A DNA stretch of 64,000 nt from JAQUTK01 sp963677415 (GCA_963677415.2 CAXXFJ010000044.1:124001-188000); one strand, 5' to 3'; positions 35,353 to 45,371 are shown, counted from the stretch's first letter. Made by a program: numbers and translations. The notes: generated from the letters alone by a model not told the origin.

Positions 35353-36971
35353 TGCAAGATTTTACAGTACAGACAAAAGAACTGATTGATAATTTAAAAG
35401 GTGTTTGTACTTCGTATGGTTTAGGGAATGATGGGAATGAATTCAAAATCATTACTCAGGTGTTTCTCTATAAATTTATGAATGATAAGTTTGGCTATGA
35501 AGTAAAACAAATTGATGCAAAACTAAAAGAATCGGATAATTGGGAGCAAGTAATAGCCGGCTATACCGATAATCAATACGAAATGCTATTGTTGCAGATG
35601 AACCCAGATAGTGCCAAACTGAAACGGGAACATTACCTTTCGTACCTGTACAACAAACAAGACGGAGAAGAGTACGCCAAATTATTTGACGATACACTGC
35701 GAGATATAGCCATTTTCAACAACGATATTTTCTCGGTGAAAACTGCTTCTGGTGCTAAAATCACTTTATTTGATGAATTGAGTAATTACATAACTGACAG
35801 ATCCCAACGAGATAACTTTTGCAAAGCCATTATTAACCCATTGGTGAATTTCAGTTTCGAGAGAATATTTAACCAGAAGTTCGATTTCTTCTCTACCATA
35901 TTTGAATATCTGATAAAAGATTACAACAAAGACGGTGGTGGCAAATATGCCGAATACTATACACCTCATGCTGTAGCTAAAATCATGGCCGCTATTTTGG
36001 TAGATGGGTCCGTAAGCGATGTTACCTGTTATGACCCTTCTGCAGGTTCGGGTACACTGCTTATGAATCTGGCTCACGCCATTGGCGAAGATCGCTGTAC
36101 GATTTATTCACAAGATATCTCTCAAAAGTCGAGCGGTATGTTACGCCTGAATTTGATTTTGAACAACCTGGTACATTCCATTCAAAACATCATACAAGGC
36201 AATACCATTCTTTTACCCTATCACAAAGACGGTGAAAAGCTCAAGAAGTTCGATTTCATTGTTTCCAATCCACCGTTTAAACTGGATTTCAGTGATTATG
36301 CAGCCGACTTGGACAGCAAACAAAACGCAGAACGCTTCTTTGCCGGAATACCCAATATCCCCAAAAAGGATAAAGATAAAATGTCCATTTATCTGTTATT
36401 TATTCAGCATATTATGTATTCTTTATCCGCTACAGGTAAAGCAGCCATAGTTGTACCCACAGGATTTATTACGGCTCAAAGTGGCATTGAAAAGAAAATA
36501 CGGGAACGCTTGGTAGAAAAAAAAATGCTCAGGGGTGTGGTGAGTATGCCCAGCAATATCTTTGCGACTACCGGCACAAATGTGTCCATTTTGTTTTTGG
36601 ACAAAGCCAATACCAAAGGCGATATTGTCTTGATGGATGCTTCCAAACTCGGCACTACCGTAAAAGATGGTAGAAACCAAAAAACCTTACTATCAGACGA
36701 TGAAGAACAATTGATTATCAATACTTTTAATCAACACAAAGTGGTAGAAGATTTTACTGTAGTGGTTTCGTACGACCAAATAAAAGAGAAAAAATACTCC
36801 TTAAGCGCTGGTCAGTATTTTGAAGTCAAAATTGAATATACTGATATTACGGCCGAAGAATTTGAGGTTAAAATGAATGGTTTTAAAAGTAATTTAGCGA
36901 ATCTTTTTGCGGAATCAAAAAGATTGGAAGTAGAAATTCAGAAACATTTCAATGAATTGAAGTATGAGTAA
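35346..36971 (+). CDS. hsdM: Type I restriction-modification, M (methyltransferase) subunit
   Basis: N6-adenine methyltransferase subunit of the type I complex. It shows an N-terminal helical domain, then YYTPHAVAKIMA, the S-adenosylmethionine-binding motif YDPSAGSGTLL, and the catalytic NPPF at residues 308-311 in DFIVSNPPFKLDF. GKAAIVVPTGFI and the later KYSLSAGQYFE segment are also typical of the family. At 541 residues it is complete. The ATG at 35346 overlaps the hsdR stop; an ATG at 35352 is an alternative. Its stop overlaps the hsdS start by 8 bp, so M and S are probably translationally coupled. Confidence 0.96.
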   Translation: MVMQDFTVQTKELIDNLKGVCTSYGLGNDGNEFKIITQVFLYKFMNDKFGYEVKQIDAKLKESDNWEQVIAGYTDNQYEMLLLQMNPDSAKLKREHYLSYLYNKQDGEEYAKLFDDTLRDIAIFNNDIFSVKTASGAKITLFDELSNYITDRSQRDNFCKAIINPLVNFSFERIFNQKFDFFSTIFEYLIKDYNKDGGGKYAEYYTPHAVAKIMAAILVDGSVSDVTCYDPSAGSGTLLMNLAHAIGEDRCTIYSQDISQKSSGMLRLNLILNNLVHSIQNIIQGNTILLPYHKDGEKLKKFDFIVSNPPFKLDFSDYAADLDSKQNAERFFAGIPNIPKKDKDKMSIYLLFIQHIMYSLSATGKAAIVVPTGFITAQSGIEKKIRERLVEKKMLRGVVSMPSNIFATTGTNVSILFLDKANTKGDIVLMDASKLGTTVKDGRNQKTLLSDDEEQLIINTFNQHKVVEDFTVVVSYDQIKEKKYSLSAGQYFEVKIEYTDITAEEFEVKMNGFKSNLANLFAESKRLEVEIQKHFNELKYE

Positions 36972-38340
36972 GCATCTAACCAAAATACTTTCAATAATTG
37001 ATGAAATTTCAATGGGACCTTTTGGTTCAGACATTAAAGTTGAGAATTTTGTAAATGATGGAGTGCCCGTTTTGAATGGTTCTAATTTGACTGGATTCAA
37101 ACTCGTTGAAGATGCATTTAAATTTGTGACACTTGAAAAAGCTAAGACCTTCAAAAAGGCTATTGCTAAAAGAGGTGATATAGTTATTACTCATCGAGGA
37201 ACCTTAGGTCAAATATCCTTCATACCTGACAATTCAATGTTTGATCAATATGTAATTTCACAAAGTCAGTTTAGAGTTACATTAAATAGAAAAAAGGTTG
37301 ACCCAGCTTTCTTTGTCTATTTCTTTCATACATCTGAGGGACAAAAGAGATTACTTGCCAATAAGTGTCATGTAGGTGTTCCCGCATTAGCACAGGCAAC
37401 AACAAACTTTAAGCTCGTAGAAATGCCATTACCAGATTTAAATACCCAAAAGAAAATTGCCTCAGTCCTTTCGTCCTTAGATTCCAAAATTGAACTCAAC
37501 AACCGCATTAATGCCGAGTTAGAAGCAATGGCTAAAACCCTGTATGATTATTGGTTTGTACAGTTTGATTTTCCAACTGCCGAAGGCAAACCATATAAAT
37601 TGAGTGGTGGAAAAATGACTTGGAACAAGGAGTTGAGAAAAGAGATACCGGAGGGGTGGAAAACCGAAAAAATGTCAGAATGGGTAGATATTGATAAAAG
37701 CGGTGATTGGGGCAAAGAAGAACTGGAAGGCAATTTTACAAAGAAAGTAATTTGCTTTAGAGGTGCAGATATAAACGGCTTGAACGGTCTCGCCGAATTA
37801 AAACCACCAGTAAGATATATTCTTGAAAAGAACTCTTTTAAAATTCTTAAATCTCACGATTTGATTATTGAAATTTCGGGTGGAAGCCCGACTCAATCTA
37901 CAGGTCGTCTTGCATTTATTACCGATGCAACAATCAAAAGATTTGAGTATCCATTAATCTGTTCTAATTTCTGCAAACCTATTTCAATACGAAATAAAAA
38001 GCTACTATACAATTTCGTTTACTATTGGAATAGTCTATATGATAACGGTGTATTCTTTGGCTATGAAGGCAAAACAAGTGGTATAAAAAATCTACTTCTT
38101 GATTCGTTTCTAAGTTCATACAGTACTGTTGTTCCGGACGATAATGTCGTAAATCAATTTTACGACATTATGGAAAGCATACAAGAAAAGAAACAAATAG
38201 CTTTAGCCGAAAACCAACAACTCTCTTCTCTTCGTGATTGGTTGTTGCCAATGCTAATGAATGGGCAGGTAAAAGTGAGTGGTGTGGAAGAAGTGAGCGG
38301 ATTGATGGCTGCAGATCCGAGAGAGAGGTATGGGAAGTAA
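36964..38340 (+). CDS. hsdS: Type I restriction-modification, S (specificity) subunit
   Basis: Sets the DNA sequence recognised by the complex. The 458-residue protein has two target-recognition domains (about 1-150 and 225-400), each followed by a conserved helix. The central one contains KKIASVLSSLDSKIELNNRINAELE in two parts, with the typical LYDYWFVQFDFP after it; the terminal one has QFYDIMESIQEKKQIALAENQQL then LRDWLLPMLMNGQV. Both halves are intact, with no frameshift or extra partial hsdS gene nearby. The recognition site cannot be read from the sequence. It is the last gene of the three-gene operon. Confidence 0.95.
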   Translation: MSKHLTKILSIIDEISMGPFGSDIKVENFVNDGVPVLNGSNLTGFKLVEDAFKFVTLEKAKTFKKAIAKRGDIVITHRGTLGQISFIPDNSMFDQYVISQSQFRVTLNRKKVDPAFFVYFFHTSEGQKRLLANKCHVGVPALAQATTNFKLVEMPLPDLNTQKKIASVLSSLDSKIELNNRINAELEAMAKTLYDYWFVQFDFPTAEGKPYKLSGGKMTWNKELRKEIPEGWKTEKMSEWVDIDKSGDWGKEELEGNFTKKVICFRGADINGLNGLAELKPPVRYILEKNSFKILKSHDLIIEISGGSPTQSTGRLAFITDATIKRFEYPLICSNFCKPISIRNKKLLYNFVYYWNSLYDNGVFFGYEGKTSGIKNLLLDSFLSSYSTVVPDDNVVNQFYDIMESIQEKKQIALAENQQLSSLRDWLLPMLMNGQVKVSGVEEVSGLMAADPRERYGK

Positions 38341-38714
38341 ATTCTTTAAATATTGCATATCTGCTTAGAACAAGTTATTTTTCAGATTGTAATATGTAAC
38401 CTTATTTCGGCAGAAATCGAAAGAATTCCTTCTGCTGTTTAATCTAATATGTGCTTTCCCGTATGCTTACCTCAATTCTGGTTTCGATTACCATATCTAT
38501 CCAAAGGTCAATCAATATTATTTGCGAGAAACTTTCTTACGCCCTCCTCCCAATACATATCGAGAAACCCGAAAAGTCCTCATAAACCCCCTTCTTCAAC
38601 CCCATTTTGTTAAATCTTTAGTAAAACAAGAAAACTAATTTCGTTTTTGTAGTTTTCTATTTCAAGATAATTTATATCTTTGCACCGTCTTCAATAAAGA
38701 AAGGTAAAAAAGGA
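38341..38714. promoter_or_regulatory. Intergenic region with TetR operator and promoter candidates
   Basis: 374 bp between hsdS and the TetR gene. GAAAACTA (38630-38637) and TAGTTTTC (38650-38657) form an 8+8 bp inverted repeat with a 12-bp centre, followed by the -7 box TATCTTTG at 38675-38682 (TAnnTTTG). The palindrome covers the expected -33 area, so a repressor bound there would block the promoter. It is a reasonable autoregulatory site for the TetR protein. The rest of the region shows no gene. Confidence 0.55.
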
Positions 38715-39314
38715 ATGGATTTAAAGGAACGGATTATACAAACAGCGCTTGTCTCCTTTGGAAAATACGGAGTCAAGAGCATCACTATGGATGAAATTGC
38801 TTCTAATTTAGGAATCTCTAAAAGGACTCTTTATGAGACCTTCAAAGATAAGGAAGCGATTCTGATGGAGTGCTATATGTATAAGAAGAAACTTCGTAAT
38901 GACTATGCGATAGAAGTGATGAAGGAGTCTGATAATGTGCTGGATGTGATTCTGAAAGTGCAAAAAAGACAATTAGAGGATATGCTTAATATCAATCAAC
39001 GTTTCTTTGAGGATTTGTTTAAGTATTATCCACGTGTAGAGCAAACGATTAGAGAAGATCAACAAAAACATCAGAAAGAGGCGACAGCGTTCTTTAAGAA
39101 AGGAGTCGGACAGGGGATCTTTCGCAAGGATGTTGATTTTGATATTATCTCCATGTTGATTACTGAACAGATTAATTGGCTGATGCACTCTCAGGTGAAA
39201 GAGCAATTTCCTTTCGTAAAAGTATTCCGTGCCATTCTATATACCTACATGAGGGGAATCTCAACGCCCAAGGGGCAGGAGATTCTGGAAGAGTTTATCC
39301 GAACAAACAAGTAA
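38715..39314 (+). CDS. TetR/AcrR-family regulator of the efflux operon
   Basis: A 199-residue one-domain-plus-sensor repressor. Residues ~1-50 form the TetR DNA-binding domain (TALVSFGKYGVKSITMDEIA, LGISKRTLYETFKDKEAIL). The helical C-terminal part is the ligand and dimer domain and is unlike named TetR groups. It is followed after 36 bp by the outer membrane channel gene of an RND pump, the usual arrangement for local control of drug or toxin export. It probably binds the palindrome at 38630-38657. The inducer is unknown. Confidence 0.92.
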   Translation: MDLKERIIQTALVSFGKYGVKSITMDEIASNLGISKRTLYETFKDKEAILMECYMYKKKLRNDYAIEVMKESDNVLDVILKVQKRQLEDMLNINQRFFEDLFKYYPRVEQTIREDQQKHQKEATAFFKKGVGQGIFRKDVDFDIISMLITEQINWLMHSQVKEQFPFVKVFRAILYTYMRGISTPKGQEILEEFIRTNK

Positions 39315-39350
39315 CTGATTTTTAAAACGTAATTGAAAAGAGTATTGGGT

Positions 39351-40697
39351 ATGATAAAAAAGAAATGCTTCAAAGTTAAGGCTCTGTTGCTTGTAATGAC
39401 ACTGGCTTGGTCCGGTATCACGATACATGCACAGGAGAAGTTGTCATTGACATTGGATAAGGCGATAGAGATTGCTCTGAGTGATAATCCAACGATCAAA
39501 GTGGCAGGCCAGGAGATCGCACTGAAAAAAGAATCGAAGAGGGAGGCTTATGCGGGACTGTTTCCTGAAGCTTCAATCGTGGGCTCTTATTCAAGGGTAA
39601 TTGAAAAACAGACGATGGCTATGAAGTTTGGTGGTACGCCTATGAAAATAAAGGTGGGTACAGAGAACTCATATAACGCGGGACTGCAAGTCTCTCTTCC
39701 TGTATATGCTCCGGCATTGTACAAGACGATCAACATGTCTGAAACGGATGTGATGCTGGCTGTAGAAAAGTCACGTGCATCAAAATTGGATATGATCAAT
39801 GAGGTGACTAAAGCTTATTACCAACTCTTGCTGGCTCAGGATAGTTACGAGGTGCTGAAGAAGAGCTTTGCTCAGAGCGAGGCAAACTTCAATGTTGTGA
39901 ATGCCAAGTATGTACAAGGTCGCGTGAGTGAATATGATAAGATCCGTGCTGAAGTACAGGTGAGAAGTATTAAACCGAGCGTCGTCTCAGCCGGCAATGG
40001 AGTCAATCTGGCTACTTTGCAGTTGAAAGTGCTGATGGGAGTGGATGCTGCTATGGGTATTGAAGTGACAGGAAACCTGAAAGATTATGAGGAGGAGATG
40101 TATGTTGCCGCATTGAGCATCGATCCTGTCAGTTTGGAGAATAACAGTGCTTTGAAACAGTTGGATCTGAATAAAAAGATGCTCGATAATAGCCTGGCTT
40201 TGACGCGAACAAATTTTTTACCAACACTGGCTGCCTCATTCAACTATTCTTATTCATCCTTGAATGATAATTTTGATATCACACACTATGAATGGTATCC
40301 CTATTCTTCGGTTGGCTTGAACCTTTCTATTCCACTCTTCAAAGCTTCCAACTTTACAAAAGTAAAGAAAGTGAAGATACAGATGGATCAGCTGGTTCAG
40401 AACAGAAACTATACGAAGAAACAACTGGAGATGCAGGCTACAAGTTATATCGATAATATGCAGGCTAGTGCCGAACAGATTGAGAGCAACAAGGAAAATG
40501 TGAAACAAGCGGTTAAAGGACGCGAGATCGCTCAGAAGAGATATGAAGTGGGAGCAGGGACCATCCTGGAAATGAATGATTCAGAAGTGGCGCTCACACA
40601 AGCAGAACTTACCTATAATCAGTCTATCTATGACTATCTGACGTCAAAGGCTGATCTGAATAAGTTGATTGGGAAAGATATTAATACACAGAAATAA
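39351..40697 (+). CDS. TolC-family outer membrane efflux protein
   Basis: Outer membrane channel of a tripartite export pump. A signal peptide (ALLLVMTLAWSGITIHAQ) is followed by two repeated coiled-coil and strand halves typical of the outer membrane efflux protein family: LTLDKAIEIALSDNPTIKVA opens the first, and LDLNKKMLDNSLALTRTNFLP with a KAVKGREIAQKRYEVGAGT region belongs to the second. Start chosen at ATG 39351; an upstream in-frame TTG at 39333 would only lengthen the signal. It is 19 bp before the adaptor gene. Confidence 0.92.
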   Translation: MIKKKCFKVKALLLVMTLAWSGITIHAQEKLSLTLDKAIEIALSDNPTIKVAGQEIALKKESKREAYAGLFPEASIVGSYSRVIEKQTMAMKFGGTPMKIKVGTENSYNAGLQVSLPVYAPALYKTINMSETDVMLAVEKSRASKLDMINEVTKAYYQLLLAQDSYEVLKKSFAQSEANFNVVNAKYVQGRVSEYDKIRAEVQVRSIKPSVVSAGNGVNLATLQLKVLMGVDAAMGIEVTGNLKDYEEEMYVAALSIDPVSLENNSALKQLDLNKKMLDNSLALTRTNFLPTLAASFNYSYSSLNDNFDITHYEWYPYSSVGLNLSIPLFKASNFTKVKKVKIQMDQLVQNRNYTKKQLEMQATSYIDNMQASAEQIESNKENVKQAVKGREIAQKRYEVGAGTILEMNDSEVALTQAELTYNQSIYDYLTSKADLNKLIGKDINTQK

Positions 40698-40716
40698 TAA
40701 ATTAACAACATAGAAT

Positions 40717-41733
40717 ATGAAAAGATTTTTTCAAGCGGCATTACTTCTTGCCATTGTATTGTTAGGCTCGTGCTCAGGCAGTAAAGAGAAAGACGCTGCT
40801 ACCAAAAGTGCAGTAAAACCGAACATTAAAGTGGCTTCCGTTGAATCCCGTCCGGTGTCCCAGACTCAGGAATATACGGCAACAGTGGAGGCCGATGTCA
40901 TAAATAAGATTGCCCCTGCATCACCCGTTCGTATCAGTAAGATATTAGTGGAAGTGGGTGATATGGTAAAGAAAGGGCAGAAACTCGTCCAGATGGATGC
41001 TTCAAATCTGAAGAATCTGGAACTGCAGCTTGCCAATCAGGAGAGCGAGTTCAGTCGTGTGGATGAACTGTTCAAGGTCGGTGGTGCTTCCCAATCGGAA
41101 TTGGATGCTTCCAAAATGGCCTTGGATGTGAAGAAGACTTCTTACAAGAACTTATTAGAAAATACACAGTTGCTGAGTCCGATCAGTGGCATCGTCACTG
41201 CTCGTAACTATGATGATGGTGACATGTGCAGTGGTGGTACTCCGGTGCTTACCATCGAAGATATCTCACCGGTCAAACTGATGATCAATGCGTCTGAGAT
41301 GTATTATACTCAAATGAAGAAGGGAATGAAAGTAAAGGTCAAACTGGATGTATATGGAGAAGAAGAGTTTGAAGGGATGATTAGCCTTGTTTATCCGACA
41401 ATTGACCCCAATACCCGAACATTTCCGGTTGAAATAAAACTCCAGAACAGCAATATGAAGGTGCGTCCGGGTATGTTTGCCCGTGTCACTCTGAACTTTG
41501 GCGACAAAGACCGTGTTGTAGTGCCCGATCAGTCCATCATCAAACAGGTAGGCTCCGGCGACCGTTATGTTTATGTGTACAAGGATGGTAAGGTTAGTTA
41601 CAATAAAGTGATACTCGGCCAACGTCTGGGAGCTGAATATGAACTGATATCCGGTGTGGAGAACAATTCACAAGTCGTGATTGCCGGTCAGAATAATTTA
41701 AATAACGGTGCGGAAGTACAACTTGAGAAATGA
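40717..41733 (+). CDS. RND efflux periplasmic adaptor lipoprotein
   Basis: Membrane fusion protein linking the inner membrane pump to the channel. The lipoprotein signal ends in LLGSC (Cys19). The barrel-sandwich (lipoyl-like) halves are seen at KISKILVEVGDMVKKGQKL-like residues and LLSPISGIVTARNYDDGD, on either side of an alpha-hairpin (QESEFSRVDELFKVGGASQSE region). The beta-barrel and membrane-proximal domains follow (VRPGMFARVTL, GDRYVYVY). Length 338 is typical. It lies between the tolC-like and pump genes. Confidence 0.94.
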   Translation: MKRFFQAALLLAIVLLGSCSGSKEKDAATKSAVKPNIKVASVESRPVSQTQEYTATVEADVINKIAPASPVRISKILVEVGDMVKKGQKLVQMDASNLKNLELQLANQESEFSRVDELFKVGGASQSELDASKMALDVKKTSYKNLLENTQLLSPISGIVTARNYDDGDMCSGGTPVLTIEDISPVKLMINASEMYYTQMKKGMKVKVKLDVYGEEEFEGMISLVYPTIDPNTRTFPVEIKLQNSNMKVRPGMFARVTLNFGDKDRVVVPDQSIIKQVGSGDRYVYVYKDGKVSYNKVILGQRLGAEYELISGVENNSQVVIAGQNNLNNGAEVQLEK

Positions 41734-41782
41734 GTTTCCGCATGCAAGAAGAATCATCACTTTTAATCATGAACAATAAATT

Positions 41783-44700
41783 ATGAGTTTATACGAAGGC
41801 TCGGTTAAGAAACCGATTATGACCTCACTCTGCTTCCTTGCAGTGGTGATAATGGGGCTTTTTTCGTTATCGAAATTGCCGATCGACCTCTATCCTGACT
41901 TTGATACGAATACCATCATGGTGATCACGTATTATCCGGGTGCGAGTGCGACAGATATTGAAAACAATGTATCACGTCCGCTGGAAAATTCGCTCAACTC
42001 TGTGAGTAATCTGAAACACATCACTTCCAAATCATCGGAAAATGTCTCTTTGATTACACTCGAGTTTGAATATGGTAATGATATTGCCGAGTTGACCAAT
42101 GATGTGCGAGATAAGCTGGATATGACCAACTCCTTACTTCCGGATGATGCGGAGACCCCGATTATCTTTAAGTTCAGCACAGACATGATTCCTATTGTGA
42201 TGCTATCCGTGCAGGCAAATGAGAGTCAGTCGGCTCTCTATAAGATACTTGATGAAGATGTGGTCAACTCATTGGCACGTATTCAAGGTGTGGGAACTGT
42301 CTCGATCGTAGGTGCTCCGAAACGTGAGATTCAGGTGTATTGCGACCCAAACAAACTGGAAGCGTATGATCTGAGTGTAGAAACAATCAGTTCAATCATC
42401 GGTGCGGAAAATAAGAATATCCCGGGTGGTAGTTTTGATATTGGAAATGAAACTTACTCTCTTCGTGTGGAAGGCGAGTTTAAAGATTCCCGTCAACTTA
42501 AAGATGTGGTTGTAGCTTCCAGAAATGGTTCTAATATCTATCTTAGGGATGTTGCTAAAGTTGTCGATACAATAGAGGAACGTTCCCAGCAGACCTATAA
42601 CAATGGGGTGAAAGGGGCAATGGTCGTTATTCAGAAACAGTCCGGAGCCAATTCGGTGGAGATATCCAAGGCCGTGAATAAGGTTCTCCCCGGACTGCAG
42701 GAGAAACTTCCAAGTGATGTGAAATTAGGTGTAATTGTAGATACATCAGATAATATCCTGAATACGATTAATAGCTTGAAGGAAACGGTGGTTTTTGCAT
42801 TGCTCTTTGTCGTTCTTGTTGTTTTCTTCTTCTTGGGAAGATGGCGCGCCACATTGATTATCTGTCTCACAATCCCTCTTTCATTGATCGCTTCGTTTAT
42901 TTATTTGGCTATCACCGGAAACTCCTTGAATGTGATTTCACTTTCCGCTCTCTCTATTTCCATCGGTATGGTGGTGGATGATGCGATAGTGGTCTTGGAA
43001 AATATTACGACCCATATCGAACGGGGGTCTGATCCGAAGCAGGCAGCTATACACGGTACCAATGAAGTTGCTCTTTCCGTAATTGCTTCTACCTTGACGA
43101 TGATTGCTGTGTTCTTCCCACTGACCATGATTACGGGTATGACCGGGGTGTTGTTCAAACAGTTGGGATGGATGATGTGTATTATTATGTTTATTTCCAC
43201 TCTTGCTGCTTTGTCCCTGACACCTATGCTGTGTGCCCAAATGCTCAGACTTCAGAAGAAACAGACAAAAACTTTCAGGATCTTTTATGGACCCATAGAG
43301 AAAGCCTTGGATGCATTGGATGATGGCTATGAGAAGTTGTTGAACTGGGGTGTACGTCATCGATGGACAGTGATCGGAGGTTGTGTTGTCTTTTTCATTG
43401 TTAGTTTGTTCAGCTTAAGTGGTATTGGAACGGAGTTTTTTCCATCACAAGATAATGCCCGAGTGGGTGTGACGTTGCAATTGCCGGTTGGAACACGTAC
43501 CGAATCTGCGCAACAACTCGCTCAAAAGTTGAATAACGAGTGGATGATTAAGTACAAAGATGAGATAAAAGTATGTAGCTATAGTGTTGGACAGGCTGGT
43601 TCAGACAATACCTGGGCTTCTTTATCAGATAATGGCTCACATATCGTAACATTCAATATCAGCTTGTATGATGTGGCTGATCGTAAACGTTCTCTTGCTA
43701 CGGTCTGTGATTTGATGCGTGAAGATCTGAAAGCCTATCCTGAATTTGTAAAGAAACAAGTTGTCTTAGGTGGACGACAAGGAGGAATGTCCGGTCAGTC
43801 AACAGCCGACTTTGAGGTGTATGGATATGACCTGAGTGCTACTGATAGTATTTCCAAACAGATGAAAAGTGAAATGCTGAAAGTGAAAGGTGTCACTGAG
43901 GTTAATATTAGCCGTGGTGATTACCAACCTGAATATCACGTGGAATTTGATCGGGAGAAACTTGCTATGCATGGTTTGAACCTTTCTACTGCGGGTACCT
44001 ATCTCAGAAATCGCGTCAATGGTGCAACAGCTTCCAAATACCGTGAAGATGGTGATGAGTACAATATTAAGGTACGCTATGCACCTGAATTCCGTACAAG
44101 TCTGAAAAGTTTTGAGAATATCCTCATTTATAACAGTAAAGGCGAAGGTGTTCGTATCAAAGAGTTGGGAACAGTAGTCGAAAGCTTTGGCCCTCCTACC
44201 ATTGAACGTAAGGATCGTCAACGTGTAGTGACTGTATCCGCGGTTATTTCAGGTGCTGCTCTTGGAGATGTGGTTGCCGATGGTCAGAAGATTATTAGCA
44301 CGTTAAACATTCCTGATGGTGTGACTGTTTCTGTGTCCGGATCATTTGAAGATCAGCTGGAGTCTTTCTCAGATCTCGCTACATTGGGACTCTTGATTCT
44401 TATTATGGTGTTTATTGTGATGGCGGCTCAGTTTGAGTCATTGACTTCTCCGTTCATTATCATGTTCTCCTTACCATTTGCATTCAGTGGTGTGATCCTT
44501 GCTTTACTTGTTACACATACAACATTGAGTGTTATGAGTTTGCTGGGAGGGATCATGTTGATTGGTATTGTGGTGAAAAATGGTATTGTACTTATTGACT
44601 ATACTAACTTGTGTAGGGAAAGAGGTATGTCTGCCATCCAGTCAGCTATTGCCGCAGGCAGAAGTCGTCTCCGTCCGGTTGTGATGACTACATTGACTAC

Positions 44701-44962
44701 TTTGCTGGGTATGATCCCGATGGCAATTTCTCAGGGACAAGGTGCAGAGATGTGGAGACCGATGGCTATCTCAGTAATCGGTGGTTTGTTGATATCGACC
44801 ATTCTGACGTTGGTTCTTATGCCATCCATCTATTGCGTTTTTGCCAGTGTAGGCATCAGTCGTGAACGTAAATCTATGGTGCATAAACGTGAACTTGCTG
44901 CATACTATGAGACTCATAAGTCTGAAATGTTGACGAGAAAGAAAAGTAAAACAGGGAAATAA
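41783..44962 (+). CDS. RND-family inner membrane efflux pump (AcrB/HAE1 type)
   Basis: Proton-driven transporter of 1059 residues with the expected 12 membrane helices and two large periplasmic loops. Features seen: N-terminal KKPIMTSLCFLAVVIMGLFSL helix region, YPGASATDIENNVS, the helix 4 proton relay motif GMVVDDAIVVLEN with paired Asp, and the second-half GIVVKNGIVLIDY. It completes the TolC-adaptor-pump set. Substrates could be drugs, bile acids or fatty acids and cannot be read from sequence. Confidence 0.95.
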   Translation: MSLYEGSVKKPIMTSLCFLAVVIMGLFSLSKLPIDLYPDFDTNTIMVITYYPGASATDIENNVSRPLENSLNSVSNLKHITSKSSENVSLITLEFEYGNDIAELTNDVRDKLDMTNSLLPDDAETPIIFKFSTDMIPIVMLSVQANESQSALYKILDEDVVNSLARIQGVGTVSIVGAPKREIQVYCDPNKLEAYDLSVETISSIIGAENKNIPGGSFDIGNETYSLRVEGEFKDSRQLKDVVVASRNGSNIYLRDVAKVVDTIEERSQQTYNNGVKGAMVVIQKQSGANSVEISKAVNKVLPGLQEKLPSDVKLGVIVDTSDNILNTINSLKETVVFALLFVVLVVFFFLGRWRATLIICLTIPLSLIASFIYLAITGNSLNVISLSALSISIGMVVDDAIVVLENITTHIERGSDPKQAAIHGTNEVALSVIASTLTMIAVFFPLTMITGMTGVLFKQLGWMMCIIMFISTLAALSLTPMLCAQMLRLQKKQTKTFRIFYGPIEKALDALDDGYEKLLNWGVRHRWTVIGGCVVFFIVSLFSLSGIGTEFFPSQDNARVGVTLQLPVGTRTESAQQLAQKLNNEWMIKYKDEIKVCSYSVGQAGSDNTWASLSDNGSHIVTFNISLYDVADRKRSLATVCDLMREDLKAYPEFVKKQVVLGGRQGGMSGQSTADFEVYGYDLSATDSISKQMKSEMLKVKGVTEVNISRGDYQPEYHVEFDREKLAMHGLNLSTAGTYLRNRVNGATASKYREDGDEYNIKVRYAPEFRTSLKSFENILIYNSKGEGVRIKELGTVVESFGPPTIERKDRQRVVTVSAVISGAALGDVVADGQKIISTLNIPDGVTVSVSGSFEDQLESFSDLATLGLLILIMVFIVMAAQFESLTSPFIIMFSLPFAFSGVILALLVTHTTLSVMSLLGGIMLIGIVVKNGIVLIDYTNLCRERGMSAIQSAIAAGRSRLRPVVMTTLTTLLGMIPMAISQGQGAEMWRPMAISVIGGLLISTILTLVLMPSIYCVFASVGISRERKSMVHKRELAAYYETHKSEMLTRKKSKTGK

Positions 44963-44973
44963 ACGAATATAAA

Positions 44974-45267
44974 ATGAAAACAGTATTTATCACATTTGAT
45001 CAGGCCTATTACGATCGCATTATCGCATTACTTGATCACTTTAACTGTCGTGGCTTCTCTTATTTCGAACAGGTAAAAGGACGTGGCTCTAAAAAAGGAG
45101 AACCACATTATGGGAGCCATGCGTGGCCAGCAATGTGCTCGGCGTTAATGTCTGTTGTGGAAGATGAAAAGGTGGATCCACTGCTCGAAGAGCTTCATAA
45201 GTTGGATATAGCAACTGAAAAACTTGGATTGCGTGCTTTTGTCTGGAATGTAGAGAAGAGTATTTAG
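44974..45267 (+). CDS. PII-like small protein encoded with the RND pump
   Basis: A 97-residue soluble protein starting 11 bp after the pump stop, hence in the same operon. The sequence (TVFITFDQAYYDRIIALLDHF, RGFSYFEQVKGRGSKKGEPH, HAWPAMCSALMSVVEDEKVDP) matches the small PII/ferredoxin-like fold family that is often found after Bacteroidetes RND operons: a beta-alpha-beta unit, a glycine-rich loop like the PII T-loop, and a second beta-alpha-beta unit. A role in sensing a nucleotide or metal and tuning the pump is possible but unproven. Confidence 0.7.
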   Translation: MKTVFITFDQAYYDRIIALLDHFNCRGFSYFEQVKGRGSKKGEPHYGSHAWPAMCSALMSVVEDEKVDPLLEELHKLDIATEKLGLRAFVWNVEKSI

Positions 45268-45287
45268 TCTCTATTCATAGGTAGAAT

Positions 45288-45330
45288 AAACCGTCGGAAC
45301 GCTTGTTTTCAAGTCGTCCGGCGGTTTTTC
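45288..45330 (+). terminator. Rho-independent terminator after the efflux operon
   Basis: AAACCGTCGGAACGCTTG pairs imperfectly with CAAGTCGTCCGGCGGTTT around a four-T loop, and is followed by a T-run. It closes the TolC-RND-PII operon 20 bp after its last stop. Confidence 0.8.
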
Positions 45331-45341
45331 ATTTCCTTTTC

Positions 45342-45371
45342 TTTGTGAAGAGCAGAATTGTTGTATTTTTG
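45342..45371 (+). promoter_or_regulatory. Bacteroides-type promoter before the DUF418 gene
   Basis: TTTG at 45342-45345 and TATTTTTG (TAnnTTTG) at 45364-45371, spaced by 18 bp. This matches the Bacteroidetes primary sigma factor consensus well and lies 41 bp before the start at 45412. Confidence 0.7.

Noticed and set aside
42938..43360. 140-codon minus-strand frame in the RND pump gene
   Set aside because: Antisense shadow of membrane helices in the pump.
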